Assembly: GCF_000698125.1 (NCBI RefSeq) | Contig: NZ_BAXA01000007.1 | Coordinates: 1 to 64,000 of the forward strand | Reading direction: 5' to 3' | DNA length: 64,000 bases | DNA from: Geomicrobium sp. JCM 19038 | GTDB taxonomy: Bacteria > Bacillota > Bacilli > Bacillales > Marinococcaceae | Part shown: one piece after another, positions 56,360-64,000 of the stretch | Numbering within the stretch: the first letter of the stretch is position 1 | Layout of the letters: each line of letters opens with the position of its first letter | Translations under genes and position numbers: made by a program | Notes under the pieces: generated by a model | Database searches by the model: none | What the model saw: the letters and a program-made list of their open reading frames with translations, nothing else | Told to the model about the DNA's origin: nothing

Positions 56360-56578
56360 GTGTATTCTCAATCTTACGTAATGGGGATGCAGCAAAAGCG
56401 ACTTGAGCTTTACGAAGAAGCTATGGAGATTATCATGATTGAAGCTCCCAAAGTGTTTACTTTGCAAGAACAATTACGTATCGGTGTATCTGACAACGTA
56501 AACAATTTTTCCCCACAACATCCAAGCGGTCGATTGTTATTTAATGAAGTAATCATTTCTTCAGAAGAAACCTATTAA
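56360..56578 (+). pseudogene. C-terminal remnant of a family 5 (peptide) solute-binding protein
   Basis: A 72-codon frame with no proper ribosome binding site. Its sequence QKRLELYEEAMEIIMIEAPKV followed by LFNEVIISSEETY resembles the last part of OppA/DppE-type binding proteins (Y.EAQ.I...EAP...). About 470 N-terminal residues are missing, and no transporter genes are nearby. It is probably a leftover of a deletion. A weak hairpin (AACCGTC/GACGGTT near 56323-56351) lies before it. Confidence 0.5.
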
Positions 56579-56585
56579 TACAATT

Positions 56586-56622
56586 AAGAGAGTAGCCACT
56601 TGTATGGCTACTCTCTTGTTAT
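56586..56622. terminator. Bidirectional terminator
   Basis: The 13-bp perfect stem AAGAGAGTAGCCA/TGGCTACTCTCTT overlaps the stop codon of the convergent CdaR-type gene and is followed by GTTATTTT. Confidence 0.85.
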
Positions 56623-57813
56623 TTTCTCATCGTTTTTCTGGGAATGGACAGGACTACCCTTTGCACGAAGTGCGACATAAAGCAAGATGCAATCTTCGAA
56701 TTGATCGAGATCAAGTCCTGTGATGTCTTTGATTTTCTGCAAACGATAGACGAGGGAGTTACGGTGAAGATAGAGCGCCCTTGCGGTTTTGCTTAAATTC
56801 ATGTTGTGATGACAATATGAAAGAAAAGTTGTTGATAATGTGTTGAACTTCGGGTCATCAAAAAGGTTCGATAAGTTATCGTGCAGGCGTTTCTCTAAAT
56901 AAGGATGCAATTGATCGAGTAATAAGGGAAGAGCAATGGACCAGTCCGAATAATGATAGATTTTATTCAATTCATTCGAATGTTTTCCAGCCGTCAACGT
57001 TCTTTCTGCACTTTCAAAGGATTCTTGAATGCCCGAGACGCTTTGCCCAAGGGGACCGATCGAAATTTGACAAGTGATTTGGTATTGCTCAAGCAGATGT
57101 TCTTGGAACCGATGAATCTGGTAGTGAAAGGATTTGTTTTTATACACATCATCAAGGTGTGTTGTTTTTAATAAAAGCCAGCGATCGAGCGTTAGCAGTG
57201 TAAGTAAATCTTGGTCATCATCAAGAACGTGTGCATTGAGGTATTCTTGCATCACATGATGGTCATGTGTCCACGTCAAAGGATTCGTTTGAGAAGACGG
57301 ATGGAACTCAATGAGAATACAACATCTTCTCTGGTAAAGGTCAAATCCGATCATATTGGCATACTGTTCTATGCGATCTGTACTCGTTGAAGGAGTATGA
57401 AGTAAGTGATGGATCAGTGTGTCGTGCTTTTTTGCTTCAAGGATTGCACTTTCTTGATAAAAAGATTCGTAACAAAGCATTTCTACATGGCTTTTTACGA
57501 GTTTCGTATAGTTGTTCACGTCTTCAGGATTGCCAACAATACCGAGTACACCGATTGCACGTTCATTAAAGTAAATCGGTGCGGCAACGCCAGGCAACAC
57601 ATTGACGAATGACTTTGCGTACGCTTCATCGAAATGAACGATTTGGTCTTTCTTTAACACATCAATCGATGCACAGTGAATTGTACCGAGGCGTTTAGAG
57701 TCTGTGCATCCGACAATGATTCCGTGTTCATCAGTTATGCTCATTGGATAATCGAGAATATCGGTCGTTTGATCAACAATTCGTTGTGCGATTCTCTCTA
57801 GCAAAACGAACAC
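56608..57813 (-). CDS. CdaR family (sugar diacid) transcriptional regulator
   Basis: A 401-aa regulator. Diacid-recognition domain (about 3-135: RIVDQTTDILDYPMSITDEHGIIVGCTDSKRLGT, read as DILDYPMSITDEHGIIVG), a middle GGDEF-like segment, and the C-terminal HTH_30 (LSKTARALYLHRNSLVYRLQKIKDITGLDL). GTG at 57813, or TTG at 57804 which has AGGCAGGTG at better distance. It is divergent from an FAD oxidase, which it probably regulates. Relatives sense glycerate, glucarate or related acids. Confidence 0.87.
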   Translation of the reverse strand: MFVLLERIAQRIVDQTTDILDYPMSITDEHGIIVGCTDSKRLGTIHCASIDVLKKDQIVHFDEAYAKSFVNVLPGVAAPIYFNERAIGVLGIVGNPEDVNNYTKLVKSHVEMLCYESFYQESAILEAKKHDTLIHHLLHTPSTSTDRIEQYANMIGFDLYQRRCCILIEFHPSSQTNPLTWTHDHHVMQEYLNAHVLDDDQDLLTLLTLDRWLLLKTTHLDDVYKNKSFHYQIHRFQEHLLEQYQITCQISIGPLGQSVSGIQESFESAERTLTAGKHSNELNKIYHYSDWSIALPLLLDQLHPYLEKRLHDNLSNLFDDPKFNTLSTTFLSYCHHNMNLSKTARALYLHRNSLVYRLQKIKDITGLDLDQFEDCILLYVALRAKGSPVHSQKNDEKITRE

Positions 57814-57974
57814 CTGCCTTTAAAGTAATAGTATTCGTCAAATGTTGACAGGTTCCTTCGTGAAAGTGACGAATAATCCAGTTGTTTCGGATGAGTTTTT
57901 TGTGGAGAGTAGCTATAGAAGTGTCTTGATCGGTTTTGTACAGTTATAAGAAATGAAAGAAAGTAGGCGGGGCG

Positions 57975-59143
57975 ATGAATTCGAAACATGCGGATCTATT
58001 AATCGTTGGTGGCGGTGTGATCGGATCAAGCATTGCTTATCATTTACTTAACGCGGGCTACGAAGGAAAAGTAATCGTATTTGAAAAAGACCGAAAGTAT
58101 GAATATTCATCGACGCCACGAAGTGCAGGTGGCATTCGCCAATTGTTTACGACGAAAGTAAATATTGAATTGAGTCAATATAGCTTATATGTTTATAAAA
58201 ATTTTCAAGAAACGATGAAATTTGATGGCTTTGATCCGGAGATTGACTTGAAACAACGAGGGTATTTATTTTTAGGAACCGATGAGATGATGAGTAAGTT
58301 CGAAGAGCATCTCAAATTGCAACACCAACTCGGTGTGAACTCTGAAATTCTTGATAAAGCGGGATTGTTAAAACGTATTCCTGAGCTGAATGTGAAGGAT
58401 ATTGCAGGAGGAATTTATTGTAGGGAAAGCGGTTATTTGGATCCATATTCCGTCATGCAAGGCTACATTAAAAATGCAAAACGCCTCGGTGCCGAATACG
58501 TATATGATGAAGTTGCAGATCTCGTGCTTGATGAAGTCTTCCAAAATGGCGTCAAGATGACGAATGGGGATACGTACTATGCACCGATCGTAATCAATAG
58601 TGCAGGTGCCTGGGCGTCGCAGTTGAGTCAACAAGCGGGATATCCATTACCTGTCGTCTCACTACCGCGTCGCGTCTTCCAGTTTGACACTGAAGTGCCA
58701 CTACAAAATCCATTACCACTCACAATGGATCCTACAGGCGTTTATTTCAGACACGAAGGCGAGCACTTTATTAGTGGATACGCGGAAGATTATGTACCAA
58801 GTATGGATTTTAGTTGGAAACGACAAGATTTTATCGAAAACATCTGGCCAATTATCGGACATCGTGTTGGCCCGTTTGAACAACTGAAGCTTCAGAGCGG
58901 TTGGACGGGATTGTATGACCACAACACAGAAGATCATAATGCAATTATCGGTGAACATCCTGAGGCAAAAGGTACTACGTTGCCTTTGGGTTTAGTGGAC
59001 ACGGCATGCAACAAGCTCCAGCAGTCGGAAGAGGCTTGTCGGAATTGATTATGAAAGGGAAGTACGACACCCTCGACTTAAGTCCATTACGAGTTGAACG
59101 ATTTAAAGAGAATGCATTAGTCATTGAAGATGCAATTTATTAA
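57975..59143 (+). CDS. FAD-dependent oxidase, DAO/sarcosine oxidase beta-like (frameshifted)
   Basis: A 389-aa FAD oxidoreductase (DAO fold) after restoring one T near 58973 (TT read as T). ADLLIVGGGVIGSSIAYHLL binds FAD; YSSTPRSAGGIRQLFTT and SGYLDPYSVMQGY are typical of sarcosine/glycine oxidase beta subunits; GWTGLYDHNTEDHNAIIGEHP is followed after correction by FGFSGHGMQQAPAVGRGLSELI and a stop at 59141. Substrate probably an amino acid or N-methyl amino acid. Divergent from the CdaR-type regulator and followed by a terminator. Confidence 0.87.
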
Positions 59144-59159
59144 CGTTGATTGTATTACG

Positions 59160-59207
59160 AATGGCGTCATGCTGCTTAGCGTTGAGCAGCTCGACGTCAT
59201 TTTTTGT
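59160..59207 (+). terminator. Terminator after the FAD oxidase
   Basis: A long imperfect hairpin: outer arms AATGGCGTC/GACGTCATT and inner GCTGCT/AGCAGC, followed by six T. It confirms that the oxidase ends at 59143 and not at the earlier frameshift stop (59048). Confidence 0.75.
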
Positions 59208-59335
59208 TGGAAGTGGTTTAACTGAGGTTAACCTGATTTAAATTATACTAGCTATAGTAAGCAAAATGTACAAAGCCAGTATCTATGGTATACTCAATTA
59301 CTGTTTTTAGAAATAATATAAGGAAGGAAACAATC

Positions 59336-60589
59336 ATGCCAACGATAACAATTTTCGCATTTTTAGTATTCATCATTCTTAGTCTAATTCCGTTGCGCAA
59401 AGAGAAAAATCGGAACACGTGGGGGTATATTAGCGCGTTTGGATCAACGATTGTAGCCATCGTCATATTTTTAGCGGTCTTATTATTAAATGTTAATTTA
59501 CTATTAGGTATAGGAATCATGGTCGTTATGTCCATCCTCTTGGATCGGAACACGTATACGAAAGCAGGCATCATTACGTTAGGTATTCTTGCCATAATCA
59601 TGGGTGGTTTAGCTTACTACGTACTAAGAGAGGACGTAGACTTTGTTGTAAATTACATTAAAACAGATTCTACTACTTCTTTTTATTATGCAGTGAATGA
59701 TGAAGTTGTTGTGAGTCGAAATGAAGACATGAATATTCCTTTAGCGAGTACAGCGAAAATGACCATTGCTGGTGTTTTCGCTGAAGAAGTTGTTTCGGGA
59801 AACATCGATCCAGATGAACAAATAGACATTGTAGATCTTGAGAAATTCTACCTTCCTGATTCGGATGGTGGTGCACACCTTGCATGGTTGAAAGATGTAG
59901 GTGAAGAGACCGTTTCGTTAGAAGAAGTTGTTCGTGGGATGATTTCATTTAGTTCAAATGCAAATACGGATTACCTTCTAGAGCGATTAGGCATTCAACA
60001 TGTGAATGAACGCATTGCTGAATGGGGCTTGGGAAATCATGACAATCTAATTCCTTTTGTCAGTGGATTAATCGTTATTCAAGAATATGATAGGGATCTG
60101 GAAGACTTGCCATTTGAAGACTATGAACAACAGGTATTAGAAACGCATCAATCGATTGTTAATGGACAATTGGATGCAAGTGAAATGAACCTTACTGCAG
60201 GACTAGGAGACCAACGGTTTTGGTCAGACTGGTTACCTTCATCTACGACAGCTGAATACAGTCGATGGCTAAATCAGGTGCAAACTGGGGAGTGGGCGGA
60301 TGAGGAAGCCTCAGACTATTTCATGTCCATTTTAACTGATATCTACGACGCACCAGAAGGATATACGATGATGGGCGGGAAAGGTGGTTCAACGGCATTT
60401 GTGCTAAATGAACCAAGGTTCTTGACTACAGTCGACGGTGATTTCGTGCAGTGGGCAATGTTCACCGATAACTTAAATGCGTGGGAAAGGTTTAAATTAA
60501 ACCGGAATTACTTTACATTCGTACAGCAGTTTCTAGAAAACCGAGAGTACAGAGAAGACGTGGTTGAGGAATTACAGTCAGCTGAATAA
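59336..60589 (+). CDS. Membrane-anchored serine hydrolase (class A beta-lactamase fold)
   Basis: A 417-aa protein. Four N-terminal membrane helices (about 2-95), then an outside serine hydrolase domain. Active-site motifs: S138-x-x-K141 in PLASTAKM, SxN in FSSNANTDYL, and KGGS in MGGKGGSTAF replacing KTG. Class A-like enzymes without an obvious general-base Glu may act as esterases or peptidases, so resistance should not be assumed. ATG at 59336 has AAGGAAGG upstream. It stands alone with a bidirectional terminator. Confidence 0.82.
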   Translation: MPTITIFAFLVFIILSLIPLRKEKNRNTWGYISAFGSTIVAIVIFLAVLLLNVNLLLGIGIMVVMSILLDRNTYTKAGIITLGILAIIMGGLAYYVLREDVDFVVNYIKTDSTTSFYYAVNDEVVVSRNEDMNIPLASTAKMTIAGVFAEEVVSGNIDPDEQIDIVDLEKFYLPDSDGGAHLAWLKDVGEETVSLEEVVRGMISFSSNANTDYLLERLGIQHVNERIAEWGLGNHDNLIPFVSGLIVIQEYDRDLEDLPFEDYEQQVLETHQSIVNGQLDASEMNLTAGLGDQRFWSDWLPSSTTAEYSRWLNQVQTGEWADEEASDYFMSILTDIYDAPEGYTMMGGKGGSTAFVLNEPRFLTTVDGDFVQWAMFTDNLNAWERFKLNRNYFTFVQQFLENREYREDVVEELQSAE

Positions 60590-60594
60590 AAACT

Positions 60595-60626
60595 AAGGTC
60601 CTCCAAAAGTTTTGGAGGACCTTGTT
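60595..60626. terminator. Bidirectional terminator
   Basis: A 14-bp perfect hairpin (60595-60608 with 60610-60623) separates the serine hydrolase and YkvI-like genes, with A and T runs on the flanks. Confidence 0.85.
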
Positions 60627-61703
60627 CTATGCTTCGAGCTTTTGATCTGGAAGGTCGGTAGGCTTCTTTCTAGAAATCGCCTTAATCGTAATCGCGCCCA
60701 TCAGAATAAAGCCGATTAACCCTGTGATTGGATAGAGAATGTTCACGAGATCTGTAAAACCGACAAAGCTTGCTCCGAAGGCAAGAAAGCCGAACAAAGT
60801 TCCATACAATTTGAACTTCATTGTGCCAGGACTCATCATTCGACTCGTAAATGAATAGAGCATCCCAACGGCAGTATTAAAGATCATCCCGAAGATTAAT
60901 ACGACAAAGAGTAAAGCGGTCAGCGGCATAAAGTCAGAAGCTATGATTAACGTTGGCATTGCAACATTTGCGGCTAAATGGAAGTTCGAGAAGATTGAAA
61001 TGTGAATCATTAATGTTAGTAAGCCCAGTGTTAAACCTCCGACCATTCCTCCGATGAACAATGCTTTTTTGTTTTTCGTAGAACCCCCCATAACTGAAAG
61101 CATTGGAAAGCTTGCCGCAACACAGTTTGAGACGAACAAGCAAGCACCAAGCAACCAGTGAAACGTCGCTGCAGATTCTGGTTGTTGAAGTTGCATAAAT
61201 TGTTCAAATGAATAATCCGTCGTAACCGCAGAGTATCCGGACATGGCAACGAGCAATACGAACATAATTGGTGTAAAGATTCCGAGTACGTAAAGAATCC
61301 CTTTGAAATTTAGAAACAACGTTGCGATTGTTAGTAGCGTGAGAATTAAACTACCTAAATATACAGGCAATCCAAATTGTTGATCAAATAGGGAGCCGCC
61401 ACCTGCAATCATGATGACCAAGATTCCAAATAAGAAAAAAGTCAGAAATAAATCGACAAACACAGCTAAATACTTTCCACACAAATATTGCAGTACACGG
61501 TAGTGGGACTTCGCGTTAATCTCACTTCCAATTCGAATCACACTCGTTAGTAGGAACATAAACAGACCTGTGGCAATCAGAGCACCAATTCCTCCAACCC
61601 ATCCGAAAAACGTAAAGAACTGCATGATTTCTTGTCCTGATGCAATTCCAGCTCCAACAACAACCCCAACGACTGCGAATGCAAACGTTAATCCATCTTT
61701 CAT
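60627..61703 (-). CDS. YkvI-like membrane transporter
   Basis: A 358-aa protein with about 10 helices, LeuT-like in pattern. The first helix VVGVVVGAGIASGQEIMQFFTFFG has a broken-helix glycine motif typical of the YkvI family (uncharacterised, possibly amino acid transport). ATG with AAAGGAGAGG. The Asp/Glu racemase-family gene lies 27 bases upstream in the same operon, so amino acid or dicarboxylic acid handling is plausible. Confidence 0.8.
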   Translation of the reverse strand: MKDGLTFAFAVVGVVVGAGIASGQEIMQFFTFFGWVGGIGALIATGLFMFLLTSVIRIGSEINAKSHYRVLQYLCGKYLAVFVDLFLTFFLFGILVIMIAGGGSLFDQQFGLPVYLGSLILTLLTIATLFLNFKGILYVLGIFTPIMFVLLVAMSGYSAVTTDYSFEQFMQLQQPESAATFHWLLGACLFVSNCVAASFPMLSVMGGSTKNKKALFIGGMVGGLTLGLLTLMIHISIFSNFHLAANVAMPTLIIASDFMPLTALLFVVLIFGMIFNTAVGMLYSFTSRMMSPGTMKFKLYGTLFGFLAFGASFVGFTDLVNILYPITGLIGFILMGAITIKAISRKKPTDLPDQKLEA

Positions 61704-61730
61704 GTAAGTCCTCTCCTTTGTTGAAACGTC

Positions 61731-62495
61731 TCACATAAATCCGTAATAAGGTTTTTGCGTGGTCGCATAGTGCATCCAATGAATAAGCGTAATAAAATCA
61801 TACACAGGTCGAGATGTTGCTTGTTGAATCGCGTAAGCATACGGTGGCAAATCACTACACTCAAGTAGAATGACAGCAACATCATCGTCAACGAGTGACT
61901 TAGCTGCTGTTACGGCTTCTTGTTCAAGAGCGGCGTGGTCAAATGTTCCGCGATCTTCAATAATGCATGAAAATTCTGTTAAATAACTCAAATCTTCAAT
62001 GCGGATCGAGGACGGGTCATGGATGCCACAATTCTCTAGAAGCTCTGGTGAGATTCCTTTTTCATAAGCGGTGAGTACGCCGACCTTTTTATTAGGTTTT
62101 AACCCTGCAAGAAGCCAAGGAACTTGCATGAGGCTGGATAAGTAAACCGGAATGTCGACCGCTGCCGCGACTTCCTTTTGGAACCGTCCAAAAAAACCAC
62201 AAGCGGATGTGATGGCTCTCGCTCCTTCTTTTTCCAATTCCTTTGCGGTTTTCACAACAGTTTCGAGTATACTTTCATCACCGTTTAGTAGTTTCATTGT
62301 CGTGCAATTCGGGACTTTTTTTAGCATGACTGGAAATGGATACGTGCTTAAGTTTGCAACATTTCCTGGAACGGTTGGGTACCAGCAATCATCCAAATAT
62401 AGAATGCCTACTGAAAAACCCGTAACATATTGTCCGCGTAGCTGCGTCACCGATGTTAACTGTGGATGTACATAGCCGTATGTACGGTTTTGCAT
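61731..62495 (-). CDS. Aspartate/glutamate racemase superfamily protein
   Basis: A 254-aa protein of the Asp/Glu/hydantoin racemase fold. Two cysteines sit where catalytic residues belong: ITSACGFFGRF (about residue 99) and ILLECSDLPPYA (about 216), with YPFPVMLKKVP, LEKEGARAI and KVGVLTAYEKG as fold markers. It might racemise an amino acid or isomerise/cleave maleate-like acids; family members vary. Strong ribosome binding site AAGGAGGGG. In operon with the YkvI-like transporter. Confidence 0.78.
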   Translation of the reverse strand: MQNRTYGYVHPQLTSVTQLRGQYVTGFSVGILYLDDCWYPTVPGNVANLSTYPFPVMLKKVPNCTTMKLLNGDESILETVVKTAKELEKEGARAITSACGFFGRFQKEVAAAVDIPVYLSSLMQVPWLLAGLKPNKKVGVLTAYEKGISPELLENCGIHDPSSIRIEDLSYLTEFSCIIEDRGTFDHAALEQEAVTAAKSLVDDDVAVILLECSDLPPYAYAIQQATSRPVYDFITLIHWMHYATTQKPYYGFM

Positions 62496-62716
62496 TGAGA
62501 CCCCTCCTTTTTTAACAGAATCTAGATACTTCTACGCTACCGGACTATTTGTTTGTACTCTACAGCAGACATGACCAATTTTTTCGTGAGATGTTGCTGA
62601 CCTTTTGTGCAAAAGTTCTAAAGGATTGGTTAAACGACTGACAAATCACTGTTGAAATTCATACCATGCTATGTCTATACTTTGTAATACGAGGTATGAA
62701 GAAAAGAGGTTATTCG

Positions 62717-63039
62717 TTGGATAAAGAAATGATGAAAGGCAATATTGATTTGATCTTACTTTCACTTATCGCGAAAAAAGACTTATATGGTTACGAAATG
62801 ACAAAGAAGTTGCGCTCGATTAGTGATGAGTCATACCAAATGAGTGAAGGCACACTTTACCCATCGTTGAAGCGAATGGAGAAGAAGGCTGGATTGAATC
62901 GTATTGGGACGATCGTAGCGGAAAGCGCCGAAAATATTACCATGTGACAGATGATGGTGTACGAGAGCTTAAGAAAAAGCGTGCCGATTGGGTCGTACTA
63001 AATGATCTCGTCCAACGGACGAGTGAGTCCCATGAGTAG
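62717..63039 (+). CDS. PadR family transcriptional regulator (frameshifted)
   Basis: A 107-aa winged-helix regulator after restoring a G near 62890. DKEMMKGNIDLILLSLIAKKDLYGYEMTK (start, recognition region read as LYGYEMTKKL), SEGTLYPSLKRMEKK, then GWIESYWDDRSGKRRKYYHVTDDG after correction and a stop at 63037. TTG at 62717 has AAAGAGG 7 bases upstream and gives the usual PadR N-terminus; ATG at 62696 is possible. It overlaps the next gene, a common PadR plus membrane protein module. 62496-62716 holds divergent promoters not resolved. Confidence 0.88.
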
Positions 63040-63922
63040 TTTTCCGAGTTTTGTAGCGCGGATCGTTCAGCAAACTGACGGGAGTCGCGCTGAACATGAG
63101 GATTTGTATGAAGAGTTGCTCACTCATCTTGAAGATCTGAAAGAAGATAAAATGAGCAATGGCAAATCTGAAAAGGAAGCAGAGGAGGAAGCTATGACTG
63201 AGTTTGGCAAAGAGTCGGTTTTAGGAGATCAAATTCAACAAGCGAAATTCCCTTTTCGAAGAGAGATGTTTCTTGGATTTGTGTTTGGGTCGTTTTTATG
63301 GATGTGTGCACTGTTTGTCCATATCGTCGTATCTGAACAAATGGCAGTCTATTCATTATTTACGATCTTTATCGGGCAAATCGCAGTGCTCGTTATATCA
63401 TTAAACCAGCGATTTGTGCTTAGACGTAAACTGTGGATGAACATGGCATTGTTGGTGCATTTAGTGTTGTTTATTTTGTTTGGTCTAACAGGCCTTTATA
63501 CGCAAGCAATGTCATTTCATGTGTTGTTTTATGTCTTAATACTATTCAATATTGCACTCATTTATCTGACGACGCTATCGTACAACGCGTCATCGAAAGA
63601 AGTTAGGACTAGGCGTTATTTTCATAGTGTGCAATTAACGACAGGTTTTATCATTGCTGCGTTTAATGTAACGATGAGCTTCGGTGCAATGATTTTTGTT
63701 GGAATGAACATTATTTTGCTCAATTATGCGTTGCCGATCGTCGTATGGGCACTAAGTTACGTATTGCAAGCAAAATTTCTACAGCGAACGAAACGAGCGA
63801 TGATAATTAGTACCGTTATTACGCTGTTCGTCTTTTTGTTTGGGATATTGCCGATTGCTAGTCTTTGGTTTGAGATTGTGCCAACGGAAATTGTACGGTT
63901 CTTCTGGCCGTTTAGACCATAG
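63032..63922 (+). CDS. Membrane protein with permease-prefix / DUF1700-like domain
   Basis: A 296-aa protein. Residues 1-75 form a soluble helical domain (EHEDLYEELLTHLEDLKEDKM..GKSEKEAEEEAMTEFGKES, read as YEELLTHLEDLKED) of the type found with PadR regulators; seven or eight membrane helices follow (about 82-290). ATG 63032 overlaps the PadR stop. Such PadR-linked proteins are thought to sense envelope or ion stress, but function is unknown. Confidence 0.75.
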   Translation: MSSFPSFVARIVQQTDGSRAEHEDLYEELLTHLEDLKEDKMSNGKSEKEAEEEAMTEFGKESVLGDQIQQAKFPFRREMFLGFVFGSFLWMCALFVHIVVSEQMAVYSLFTIFIGQIAVLVISLNQRFVLRRKLWMNMALLVHLVLFILFGLTGLYTQAMSFHVLFYVLILFNIALIYLTTLSYNASSKEVRTRRYFHSVQLTTGFIIAAFNVTMSFGAMIFVGMNIILLNYALPIVVWALSYVLQAKFLQRTKRAMIISTVITLFVFLFGILPIASLWFEIVPTEIVRFFWPFRP

Positions 63923-63939
63923 AGGAAGGAGAGTTTAAG

Positions 63940-64000
63940 TATGAAGTTTACCAATATACTCCTTTTACTCGGCGTGATGACTGGTATTGTCTTATCATTA
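63940..64000 (+). CDS. Partial gene, start only
   Basis: ATG 63940 with a strong AGGAAGGAGAG upstream opens a hydrophobic reading frame (KFTNILLLLGVMTGIVLSL) that runs off the window, probably a signal peptide or first membrane helix. It is in the same operon as the PadR module. Not identifiable from 20 residues. Confidence 0.6.

Noticed and set aside
8690-62895. Phase variation or programmed frameshifting as the cause of the broken genes
   Set aside because: The runs are only 2-6 bases, no slippery heptamers or long simple repeats are present, and the affected genes are functionally unrelated.
1-64000. CRISPR arrays, tRNA or rRNA genes, insertion sequences, prophage
   Set aside because: No regularly spaced repeats, no tRNA arm consensus or rRNA motifs, and no transposase, integrase or phage structural genes were found on either strand by reading.

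Overview
The window looks like chromosomal DNA of a low-to-mid GC Firmicute of the family Bacillaceae, probably one of the halo- or alkaliphilic Bacillus relatives. The signs are a SigO/RsoA/YvrJ locus, an S-layer-homology protein, a SinR-like regulator in an exopolysaccharide cluster, a YdaJ/YdaL/YdaM-like second polysaccharide locus, a SpoVB-type flippase, CcpA-type cre boxes, GGAGG ribosome binding sites and frequent TTG/GTG starts. I saw no rRNA, tRNA, CRISPR array, insertion sequence or prophage.

Layout. 0-2.1 kb: split sigma factor operon (minus), a small membrane protein and an acetyltransferase. 2.2-6.4 kb: SLH protein and a two-component system. 6.5-17.1 kb: first exopolysaccharide cluster (GT2, initiating sugar transferase, SinR-like regulator, epimerase, Wzz, degenerate tyrosine-kinase-like protein, Wzx, Wzy, GT4, a beta-propeller glycosyltransferase-like protein, acyltransferase). 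17.2-25.5 kb: IclR-controlled catabolic genes (M20 amidohydrolase, sarcosine-oxidase-like enzyme, GltS-type symporter, biotin-dependent carboxyltransferase, decayed biotin carrier, acyl-CoA ligase). 25.5-36.5 kb: acyl-CoA metabolism with a TRAP-TAXI transporter, two acyl-CoA dehydrogenases, a hydratase, a LysR regulator and a CaiB-type CoA-transferase. 36.7-44.5 kb: amidase, then a gluconate/galactonate block (gntK, gnd, dgoD, gntP, RpiR regulator). 44.8-48.7 kb: unknown membrane proteins and a divergent Nramp transporter. 48.8-56.3 kb: second polysaccharide locus (flippase, sigma factor, YdaL-like deacetylase, YdaM-like synthase, mnaA, GH8-like lipoprotein). 56.4-64 kb: CdaR-type regulator with an FAD oxidase, a serine hydrolase, a YkvI-like transporter, an Asp/Glu-racemase-family protein and a PadR/membrane-protein module cut by the window end.

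The most striking global feature is that 21 genes are broken by about 23 frameshifts, nearly all explained by one missing base in a short homopolymer. Restoring the base gives full-length family members with intact motifs (for example 382 aa for DgoD). This looks like uncorrected sequencing or assembly indels more than biology, so these genes are annotated as single frameshifted CDS spanning both pieces.

Functionally the window combines surface polysaccharide production under several possible controls (split sigma factor, second sigma factor, SinR-like protein, two-component system) with scavenging of organic acids, amino-acid derivatives and sugar acids. cre-like boxes lie in front of four of the catabolic units, so glucose repression probably links them. 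The best candidates for undescribed biology are the first EPS cluster with its kinase-dead BY-kinase-like protein and minimal SinR, the sigma-factor-linked second polysaccharide locus, and the TRAP-TAXI/paired-dehydrogenase operon.
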